A stretch of DNA of 11,163 nt from Coemansia sp. RSA 1804 (taxonomy: Eukaryota; Kickxellomycota; Kickxellomycetes; Kickxellales; Kickxellaceae). This document shows positions 1 to 6,700 of the stretch, one piece after another. Every line of letters starts with the position of its first letter. Position 1 is the stretch's first letter. Location: the NCBI GenBank assembly GCA_027578815.1, contig JANBTH010000801.1:1-11163 (forward strand), written 5' to 3'. The notes under the pieces are model-generated. The model saw only the letters and a list, made by a program, of their open reading frames with translations. It made no database searches and was not told where the DNA came from. The translations under genes and the position numbers were made by a program.

Positions 1-3000
1 TGCTGCCCGCTGCTAAAGTTGCCGTACCCTGCAAAGCGGTTGAGTCCCTGCCGCCTTGTGGCGAGGTTCTTCCTGCTTTTTAGCTTTGGCTTTGAAATGA
101 ACAGCAGGAGAAATGCGCGCATCTTCCAGTTGGACCCTGACCACTCGGTGTCCCACTCCTTGACATCCTCTTTGATCTCCTCCAAGTACTCGCTGTGCTC
201 GTCATCGTCATCCTCGTCGTTTTTATTTTTTGTGCGCTTGCGCTTTGGCTGGACCTGCTCAACGATCCCGCACTTTTCCAGCGCAGACCACATGTCCTCG
301 ATGTTGTACTCCAGCAGCGGATCCAGGTTCTGGCGGAACGTGCCGCCAAACAGCGTCGATTCCTGCGGGATCGTGCCGAGTCGTGGGCGCAGGTCGCCGA
401 TATTCATGTCGAATATGTTGATTCCGTCGATTACAATCGAGCCCTCGCAGGTGCTGCTATCGACCAGACGGAAGAGCACGCGGGAGAGCGACGATTTGCC
501 AGCCCCCGTGCGCCCAACAATGCCGATCTTCTCGCCGGGGTTAAGCGACAGGCTGACGTTCTTCAGCACATACTCCAGGTCGTCGCGGTACTTCATGCTA
601 AAGTCGCGGAACTCCAGTCTGCCCGACGTCGGCCATTCAGCCGACGGAACCACTGCGTTGTCAACAACCAGGCGCTCGCGCTCGATGTTGATGTAGTGGC
701 GGAACATGTTCACCCGGCCGTTGAACTTGAGCGCAGATGCCGGGAGCTGCGTTATGCGGCGCAGGTAGCTGATCAGGACGTTTGCCAGCTCGGTGAAGGT
801 GACAAACTCGGCGGACGAGATCTGGTGGCCCAGCACCTGCTTCTGCACAATGATTGAAACCCTGAAAAGCGAAAGCGAGAGATTGAACATCAGGTCGTAC
901 ATCGTGCCCAGAAAATCAATGAGCAGGCGGAAAGGCAGATCGGTCTGGCGGCCCTTGTCAGAGTCGCTCATGTGCATCTTGGTGAAGTGCGACTCGACGT
1001 CGTACAGCCGGATCAGTCGCTTTCCGTCAGCGATGATGTCGTCGGTGCGGTTCTGCTCGACCCTGACGTCCCTGCTGATGCTTTCAAGCGACTTGAATGT
1101 AGAGTTGAACAGCGACGACTGCTTGCTGCCGGCCCACACAAACAGCGGAACGACAAGCAGCAGATGCGGCGCATTCGTGCCAACGCGGTAGACGGCAAGC
1201 GAGGCCCCAAGAATCATCGACAGTCCGTTCATCAGGAACGATGGGATCTGCAGCGAGATCGCATCGGTGCTCTTGTTGTAGGCGGATGAAATGTCCTGTC
1301 TCGTGGTGCCATCGAAGAACGACAGCGGCACGTGGATCAGATTGCTGACAAACATGTTCTTGATCCTGGAGTCCAGAAACATATCGGAGATCCCCGTCTG
1401 GATGAACTTCTCCACCTTCTTGAGCAGCCTTATCGTCACCTGCTTCACCATTCCAATGCGGAGATACTTTAGCACCGCTGCGTTGTCTGCTCCTCTGGAT
1501 TTGCTGTTCTCCTTGAGTGTGTCCATCTTGTAGCCGTCGATGATGAATACCGAAATCGGACTGAACACGCCCGAAAATACTATTGTGGCTAGGATCGGGA
1601 GTCCGCAGATCCTGAACACGTAGCGCATGTTGTCCCACTTGTCCCACTCGCGGATCTTTGGTTTTGAGTCGTCGTCCGACTTTTCCTTGTCTTCCTCTGT
1701 CTTTGTCTCTGCTGCTGTCTCTCCAGACTCGGCGGAGTCGTTCTCCTTGTTTTCGCCAGTGCCCATGGTTGGCGTTGTTGGCAGACTGTCGGCAGCAACA
1801 GTCGAAGAGACATCAGACGCAGTGTCGCCATCGTCGTCATTATCACCATCGTCCTTGTCTGTGAACAGCTTGCTAGCAACAGGCGAGTACTCCTGAGGCG
1901 TCTGCTGCGTAACCACTGCCGTGCCATCATCCAGCCTTACTACCTGGTTGAAGAAAGGCAGAAGACTCTCTGCGTTGACTGACAGCACGCGGATCTTGCC
2001 GCTCAGCAGCCCAGAATCCATAATAACATTATCCAGAATATGGCGCTTGACATGGGCGTCAACCGCAGACAGCGGGTCATCAAGAACATAGATATCGGCC
2101 TTGGAGTACACAGTCCGCGCAAGTGCCAGTCGGGCGCACTGGCCGCCGGAAATGTTGATGCCACGCTCGCCAATCATCGTTTTGTCGCCATTGGTCCAAA
2201 CCTTTATGTCGTCGGCCAGCGCACAGGCCTCGATGACCCTGTTGTAGTGGTCTTCGTCAAACTCGCGCCCAAACAGGATGTTCTCGCGCACAGTGTCGTT
2301 CATTATCCACGGCGACTGCTCCATCAGCGCAATCGATCCAAACACCGCGCCCGTTCCCTTCGTTCTCTCAACCTCGCCGCAGATCGACAAGAGAAGCGAC
2401 GACTTCCCCGACCCTGTCTTTCCAACAACCGCTACTAGCTCGCCATCCCCGACACTAAGCGAGATGTCCTTGATCACGGCCTTTTTCTTCTTCCAGTTGA
2501 AATCGCACCCATCTACAAGAATCGAGGCCGCCCGGCTCCCATCCGAAGGCTCTGCTGCATCCGGCTCCACTTTGGTACCCTGTTTATCTGCCCCGCTGCC
2601 AATAGAATGGTGGGCCAGCGACTCGACAAAATCGCCCTTCAGCACCTTCTCGATCTTGTAGTTGCTTTCGATCAGCATGCGGAACGACCGCATCCTCCAG
2701 GCCAGCGTTTCAACGTGGTACTGGAAGTCGTTCATAAGCATGTCCAGCTGGAACATGTCTGCGTTGGAGATGCCAGCGGCTGAGTTGCTAGAGTTGATCA
2801 TCGAGAAGGCGTAGACGGCAAGGTACGTTGAGAGCTGGCGCGAAAGCATGCTGAGAATGTCAAACAGGAACCAGGCGGTTTTGGCAATCGGTGCGTACCA
2901 GACCTTGGGTTCCCGGTACTCGTACTTCTTCCAATGCTTCTGCAGACCCGGGTCAACGTACATGCGCTCCCAGCCAAACATCTTGATGGATTTGGCGTTA

Positions 3001-4169
3001 TGGTAGATCTCGTCAACTCTGCCGCTGTATCGGTAGTAGTAGTACATGTTGGAGTTCCACAGGTAGCTTTCGCCCACCAGCTTTGTCAGCATCCACTCCA
3101 GCACAGTGATTGCCAGCATCATTCCTAGGGGCACCACCACCAGCCAGCCGATCTGGCTGTATATGGGGATCAGCGCAGTGATAGCGCCGACAATCGTGGC
3201 AAACACCGACTGCAGACTCTCGATGCCCCAGACTATTCTATACGTGTAGTTCCTTGCGCTTTCAAGCGTGCGTCCCTTGCGAAGGCCAGTGTTCGTAAGC
3301 GGCAAGCGGAACAACTCGAGCTTCAGCGCACTGACCACCCGCTGCGTTTCCTCATACGCGTACGACTGCACTCGCTCCGCCTGGTACGACACTATTTTCA
3401 GCACAAACGCCAGAACCACGGCAACGTACCCCTCGTACCAGTTGAACTCGGACGGCAGATCAATGAACCGCAGGATCCGGCTGTCCATGATTGACGTGCT
3501 GACGTCGATGATCGAGCCCAGCGACCCAAGGATGTACAGCGGAATCATCGGTCGCCATATCATCCGTGCTATGGCGCGGAGCAGGAAAAGGGGCTCGTTT
3601 ACGTTGTAGTAGAACTCGCCGACCACCGAGCTGAGCCGCATGCGCTCGGGAAGCTGCTCCAGGTCGTCTATTGTTATCTCGCGCTTCTTCCGCACTCCCA
3701 TCAGCCGCCGCTCGTTGGTGTAAAGAAACATCCGCTTCAGCTCGTCCAGGATCTTTTGGCTCTGCGGGTTAAGATGAGCGAGCATAAGACTCAGGTGCAT
3801 TGATGCGCTGACCAGCTGATCAACGATGTGGGCGCTGGCATACCCGCTCATTGATCTGTAAATCCCAAATGTGTTGGCCAGCTGGAACAGGTAGAATCCG
3901 CTGGGACTTAACGAAAGAAAGGGAATCGACGCGATTGACAGAGGGAAATGCACCATTGTCCAGCTTTTGCACTGGATGGCCGCAGAAACACACAGCATCG
4001 TGTAGCAGCACTGCGCTGTAGGGTTTGTCAAAGAGTAGATGCCTGCTTTCTTGTTTCTGCCAAGCGCAACAATGACGGCCATCAGGACGACTGCTGCATC
4101 AATTGCCGGGTAGAAAGCAACGCTCCACAGCGTGCGAGCTTGTAAGGCAAGACCACCAATGTCAAGCAT
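1..4169 (-). CDS. ABCC (MRP-type) ABC transporter, C-terminus cut by window edge
   Basis: ATP-driven export of organic anions or conjugates across a plasma or vacuolar membrane is the usual role of this family; the substrate here is unknown. The frame is open from ATG 4169-4167 to base 1 (1389 codons, no intron). An in-frame stop at 4193-4191 with no ATG between fixes the start. Domains: short hydrophobic N-terminal region (about 15-130, perhaps a reduced TMD0), TMD1 (about 190-510, with IKMFGWE at 395-401), NBD1 (A-loop W559, Walker A GKTGSGKS 583-590, Q618, ISGGQ 673-677, Walker B ending D697-D698), acidic linker (about 771-840), TMD2 (about 851-1170), NBD2 (A-loop Y1194, GRTGAGKS 1219-1226, Q1269, FSSGQ 1385-1389). 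Walker B and H-loop of NBD2 lie beyond the window; by family comparison roughly 130 residues are missing. Oddities: NBD1 has Asp698 at the catalytic Glu position and Asn732 where the H-loop His is expected, and NBD2 carries a charged insertion. YOR1/YCF1 relationship cannot be settled by eye. Confidence 0.95.
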   Translation of the reverse strand, partial: MLDIGGLALQARTLWSVAFYPAIDAAVVLMAVIVALGRNKKAGIYSLTNPTAQCCYTMLCVSAAIQCKSWTMVHFPLSIASIPFLSLSPSGFYLFQLANTFGIYRSMSGYASAHIVDQLVSASMHLSLMLAHLNPQSQKILDELKRMFLYTNERRLMGVRKKREITIDDLEQLPERMRLSSVVGEFYYNVNEPLFLLRAIARMIWRPMIPLYILGSLGSIIDVSTSIMDSRILRFIDLPSEFNWYEGYVAVVLAFVLKIVSYQAERVQSYAYEETQRVVSALKLELFRLPLTNTGLRKGRTLESARNYTYRIVWGIESLQSVFATIVGAITALIPIYSQIGWLVVVPLGMMLAITVLEWMLTKLVGESYLWNSNMYYYYRYSGRVDEIYHNAKSIKMFGWERMYVDPGLQKHWKKYEYREPKVWYAPIAKTAWFLFDILSMLSRQLSTYLAVYAFSMINSSNSAAGISNADMFQLDMLMNDFQYHVETLAWRMRSFRMLIESNYKIEKVLKGDFVESLAHHSIGSGADKQGTKVEPDAAEPSDGSRAASILVDGCDFNWKKKKAVIKDISLSVGDGELVAVVGKTGSGKSSLLLSICGEVERTKGTGAVFGSIALMEQSPWIMNDTVRENILFGREFDEDHYNRVIEACALADDIKVWTNGDKTMIGERGINISGGQCARLALARTVYSKADIYVLDDPLSAVDAHVKRHILDNVIMDSGLLSGKIRVLSVNAESLLPFFNQVVRLDDGTAVVTQQTPQEYSPVASKLFTDKDDGDNDDDGDTASDVSSTVAADSLPTTPTMGTGENKENDSAESGETAAETKTEEDKEKSDDDSKPKIREWDKWDNMRYVFRICGLPILATIVFSGVFSPISVFIIDGYKMDTLKENSKSRGADNAAVLKYLRIGMVKQVTIRLLKKVEKFIQTGISDMFLDSRIKNMFVSNLIHVPLSFFDGTTRQDISSAYNKSTDAISLQIPSFLMNGLSMILGASLAVYRVGTNAPHLLLVVPLFVWAGSKQSSLFNSTFKSLESISRDVRVEQNRTDDIIADGKRLIRLYDVESHFTKMHMSDSDKGRQTDLPFRLLIDFLGTMYDLMFNLSLSLFRVSIIVQKQVLGHQISSAEFVTFTELANVLISYLRRITQLPASALKFNGRVNMFRHYINIERERLVVDNAVVPSAEWPTSGRLEFRDFSMKYRDDLEYVLKNVSLSLNPGEKIGIVGRTGAGKSSLSRVLFRLVDSSTCEGSIVIDGINIFDMNIGDLRPRLGTIPQESTLFGGTFRQNLDPLLEYNIEDMWSALEKCGIVEQVQPKRKRTKNKNDEDDDDEHSEYLEEIKEDVKEWDTEWSGSNWKMRAFLLLFISKPKLKSRKNLATRRQGLNRFAGYGNFSSGQ
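132..254 (-). other. Charged insertion inside NBD2 of the ABCC protein
   Basis: Between the NBD2 Q-loop (Q1269) and signature (SSGQ, ending 1389) there are about 118 residues, whereas this interval is about 60 in typical MRP proteins. The extra segment begins with a basic stretch (PKRKRTKNK, about 1307-1315), turns sharply acidic (NDEDDDDEH, about 1316-1324) and continues with Glu/Lys/Trp-rich sequence. It stays in frame and has no stop codon. I saw no convincing frame-preserving GT..AG intron, but cDNA would be needed to exclude one. Confidence 0.65.
1635..1857 (-). other. Acidic low-complexity linker between NBD1 and TMD2 of the ABCC protein
   Basis: Residues about 771-845 are rich in Asp, Glu, Ser, Thr and Lys, starting with a run of Asp/Gly/Asn (DKDDGDNDDDGD) and ending just before the first TMD2 helix at residue 851. 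In ABCC proteins this position holds the regulatory (R-like) linker, often phosphorylated. Ser/Thr next to acidic residues (for example SDVSS, SAESGE) are CK2-like by inspection only. Confidence 0.75.
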
Positions 4170-4190
4170 GCTATAATGGGGGATAGTGAT

Positions 4191-4200
4191 TTATATATAA
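4191..4200 (-). promoter_or_regulatory. TATA-like element just upstream of the ABCC start codon
   Basis: The 10-bp palindrome TTATATATAA sits 21 bases upstream of the ABCC ATG. It is a good TATA-box match, but this spacing would give a very short 5' untranslated leader, so it may instead be part of a wider AT-rich core promoter. Its first three bases on the minus strand side nearest the gene also supply the in-frame stop (TAA) that defines the start. Confidence 0.4.
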
Positions 4201-4296
4201 AACAAGAAGATACGTAGATATGTAGTGATGAATAAGAAAAGTAGTTTGACCTCCAGAATTTTGAAATAGCGATGAGGGAACAAGAAAAGAAAAAAT

Positions 4297-4322
4297 AATA
4301 AAACTCGCATTTGAGTTTTATT
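4297..4322. repeat. Perfect 10-bp inverted repeat with 6-nt loop
   Basis: AATAAAACTC at 4297-4306 is followed by the loop gcattt and the exact reverse complement GAGTTTTATT at 4313-4322. Each arm carries AATAAA on one strand, so the structure presents a poly(A)-signal-like hexamer in both directions. It lies about 130 bp upstream of the ABCC start codon. Function unknown. Confidence 0.8.
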
Positions 4323-5370
4323 TGAGAACGGCACTGTGGGTTTTTATTTCAAACCCCCTGTCATGACGACAGAAACGGAAAGAAATACGGAAAGCTCATT
4401 TGTATGCTTGTGAGCATGGATTCTCCTCAAACGCCGAAAACCCCTGCTGGCTGACTGAAGATATGCTGCGGATTAAATTCTATTGAAAAACAAGGGTGTT
4501 GTGAGAGAATAAAACCCCATGTACCTGTCGTGTTAAATAAAGAGGCATGTCGGCTCAACCCTTCTTTTTACTCGGGGGAACGAAATGCGACAACGACCGT
4601 AGGCGAGTGTGTGGATAAAAAGAAGATAATCACACATGCATACCATTTTATTATTTGTCACAGACAATAGCAAAAGTTTCTTTTTCTTTTTTTTTGACAA
4701 AGTTTTTGTAATTTTTCTCTCCCAAACTCAAAAGTAGGAGAGTAAAAAAAAGAGTGAAATGTTGGAGAATGAAACAAAGTATGACACCAGGTGCCTTGTT
4801 CTCATGGGAATTGAGATCTACAGCTGGTTTGCTTTTGGATGCAGAGATATCCGGGTATCGAGTCCCCTCCCCACCAAAATACGTGACGTTATTTGCTATA
4901 TACTTTTGAACGCTTTATTAGGCACTGTATTTTCCGTTCATTTCATTTCGAGTCGTTACTAGTGCTGACATTTAAAAGGAGTTCAATTGCAATTCCAGGA
5001 ATGTCTCATAGATAAGGGATCCGGAAAATTCACATGCTAACAATTAGACAGAGACAAGGTGTTGATACAGAATAGACATTTGGAAGCGCTGGACAAAGGG
5101 CCTTGCCATGTTGCGTTTATCTGCATTGAACCACATCCAATGCGATAACGGTGTCCTTTTCCACGGCCGCAGCAAAATAAAGAACCCGCCGTTGTTTATT
5201 TTTCTTTCCTTCATTTTGCTTACTGGTAATAGTGTAAAAGATTAGAATGTTGTAGACAAAAGGACGCTCGGGTTTGCAGAGCAGTACAAATAAAGTCTCT
5301 TTTTAGCACCATTGGGGAAAGATGTCATTTTATGTGCAGGCAAGGGGAAACAATATGTAGGAGAGATGTA

Positions 5371-5388
5371 ACAAAACAAAACAAAACA
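5371..5388. repeat. (ACAAA) pentanucleotide microsatellite
   Basis: About 3.6 perfect copies of ACAAA in intergenic DNA; a simple-sequence repeat with no sign of function. Confidence 0.85.
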
Positions 5389-5766
5389 CATAATATAGCA
5401 AAGTGCAGCAATCATTCCATAGTGCCTTATTGCACGCACATGCTACATTACCCACAGAGGGCTTGAAAAAAGGAAGGAAAGTCCGCTTTCATTTATCCTG
5501 TCTTTATTCTGAGGAACCGAGCAGTATGGAAAAAGTGAAAATAAGAGGAAAAAAGAATGACATATGATTCTTCTTGATTTCTTTTTTACATTTCTGCAAT
5601 GCGAAAACTCAAAAAAATTGACATTTTTCATTTCCCAACAACAGGGGAGGAAAAGTAATGTTAAATTGTATACATGCAAAAAAACAAGACATTACAGTGC
5701 CGAGCTTCCACAAGTTATTTGAAGCTTTTCTCTCTGCATTAATTGAGTATGCGAAAGATTCCTCCA

Positions 5767-5779
5767 GAACATTCCAGAG
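5767..5779. promoter_or_regulatory. Heat-shock-element-like site
   Basis: The sequence reads GAAcaTTCcaGAg: two perfect alternating nGAAn/nTTCn units and a third with one mismatch, at regular 5-bp spacing, which is the Hsf1 recognition pattern. A further TTC lies upstream at 5759-5761 with a 5-base gap. It is about 570 bp upstream of PCC1 and 1.6 kb from the ABCC start, so any target is uncertain and a chance match is possible. Confidence 0.25.
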
Positions 5780-5830
5780 GAGGAAAGTAATGCCAAAAGT
5801 CAAACATATATGCTATGGGCTATCTGGTTG

Positions 5831-5846
5831 TAAATAAATAAATAAA
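5831..5846. repeat. (TAAA)4 tetranucleotide microsatellite
   Basis: Four perfect TAAA units in intergenic DNA. They contain overlapping AATAAA hexamers on the plus strand, but no upstream plus-strand gene is visible that would use them for polyadenylation. Confidence 0.85.
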
Positions 5847-6339
5847 ACAAGAATTGCATAGTCTATTGGCGAGTAATTCTATTACACCACTGTTTTCTTA
5901 TCGTGTGCGCCTGTGGAATCGAGATCCAATTGCTGTTTTTCAGCCTTGAGCATATCCACAATAGCTATCGTGAGAATGGACGGAGTCCATGTGTTTCCCA
6001 AGCCCCTCTGAGGATTGTTGATGATGATAATGATGCTGACACAAAGCCAGCAAAAAAAAGCGTCAGCGAAAGCGTTAGTGCAAGGGCCATGCACATCCAC
6101 CGCAACCTTTTAAGAGCATAACAATGTTGGTAATAATTCGACCAACAAACCCCGAGTATCCATTACGCCCATCACCCCCACCAATCTCCTGACAGCTGAT
6201 GACCATAATTCTCATGTTATATCTCCAAACAAAAAACTACATTCAATACGTTTCGCTTATTGCAGCTTGTACAGATGTCAATTTCCCTTCATATATTCTA
6301 GTATTCTGAGGTATTACTAAAACTTTTCTACAAAGAGAC

Positions 6340-6591
6340 ATGCCATCCCTCCCGTATTCCACCACCCTGACTGTTCCTTTCGCAAGCGCAAGGCTCGCAT
6401 CGATTGCGCAGAACGCGCTGCAGGTTGACCAGGAAATATCCACCGGAAAGGTTAGCCGCACAATAACAACAGCCGACAAAAGGCTGGTCGTGACATTTGA
6501 TGCCGAAAGCCTGCGCATGCTTCGGGTTGGACTGAACGGGTTCATGGATTCGCTTATTCTCGTCACCCGCACAATAGACACCTTTGCATAG
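6340..6591 (+). CDS. PCC1: KEOPS/EKC complex subunit Pcc1
   Basis: Pcc1 is the small dimerising subunit of the KEOPS (EKC) complex, which with Kae1, Bud32 and Cgi121 makes t6A at position 37 of ANN-decoding tRNAs and has been linked to telomere upkeep and transcription. The 83-residue product matches the usual 80-90 residue size and layout: an N-terminal strand (YSTTLTVPFAS, about 6-16), a helix (ARLASIAQNALQVDQE), two strands (KVSRTITTADKRLVVTFDA) and a C-terminal helix carrying the family's hallmark LRVGLNGFMDSL (about 60-71). The start is secure: an in-frame TGA at 6307-6309 precedes it and no other ATG lies between. It is a single exon. The neighbouring CTL gene is convergent with only 109 bp between the stop codons. 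Animal LAGE3/CTAG belongs to the same family. Confidence 0.9.
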   Translation: MPSLPYSTTLTVPFASARLASIAQNALQVDQEISTGKVSRTITTADKRLVVTFDAESLRMLRVGLNGFMDSLILVTRTIDTFA

Positions 6592-6626
6592 TTACTAAAC
6601 GCTTTCCTTTTCTTGAGAGACATCAA

Positions 6627-6669
6627 CAAACAATCAAACAAAAAGTAAACAAACCATCAAACAAAAAAG
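6627..6669. repeat. Imperfect tandem repeat, 23-bp period, in the convergent spacer
   Basis: Two AC-rich units begin at 6627 and 6650 and share the core ATCAAACAAAAA with the same CAAAC lead-in; they differ at a few positions. They occupy nearly half of the 109-bp spacer between the PCC1 and CTL stop codons, where both 3' untranslated regions and poly(A) sites must lie. Read on the minus strand the units are TTTTTGTTTGAT, a U/G-rich sequence that would fall in the CTL 3' UTR. Confidence 0.7.
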
Positions 6670-6700
6670 GGAACATCTATATTTCTTTCTCCTTCTCCGG

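Larger units (their letters stand above)
4201..6339. other. Intergenic region between ABCC and PCC1, no supported gene
   Basis: About 2.1 kb of AT-rich DNA between two divergently transcribed genes. Open frames here are short (at most about 78 codons), rich in low-complexity residues and show no recognisable domain. I looked for tRNA A/B boxes, snRNA motifs, rRNA fragments and transposon termini and saw none that hold up. Contents worth noting are an inverted repeat (4297-4322), a T-rich stretch (about 4678-4725), an (ACAAA) repeat (5371-5388), a heat-shock-element-like site (5767-5779), a (TAAA) repeat (5831-5846) and a mildly GC-richer segment (about 5885-6120) with a short signal-peptide-like frame. 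Confidence 0.6.

Noticed and set aside
19..857. Plus-strand frames of 200 codons or more opposite the ABCC gene
   Set aside because: The minus strand carries unmistakable NBD2 and TMD2 sequence here; the plus-strand translations are antisense shadows.
4759..4962. Plus-strand frame of 67 codons in the intergenic region
   Set aside because: No family resemblance, no supporting splice or promoter pattern, and AT-rich composition like its surroundings.
4970..5000. Possible tRNA T-loop (GAGTTCAATTGC)
   Set aside because: It lacks the GGTTCRANYCC pattern, and no acceptor stem, D-arm or anticodon arm can be drawn around it.
6013..6040. C/D-box snoRNA-like motifs (TGATGATGA ... CTGA)
   Set aside because: The C-like box is part of a simple GAT repeat, the spacing to CTGA is too short for a guide, and no terminal stem is present.
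6243..6641. Minus-strand frame of 132 codons covering all of PCC1
   Set aside because: It lies antisense to a confidently identified gene and its translation resembles no family; it is open because of the codon composition of PCC1.
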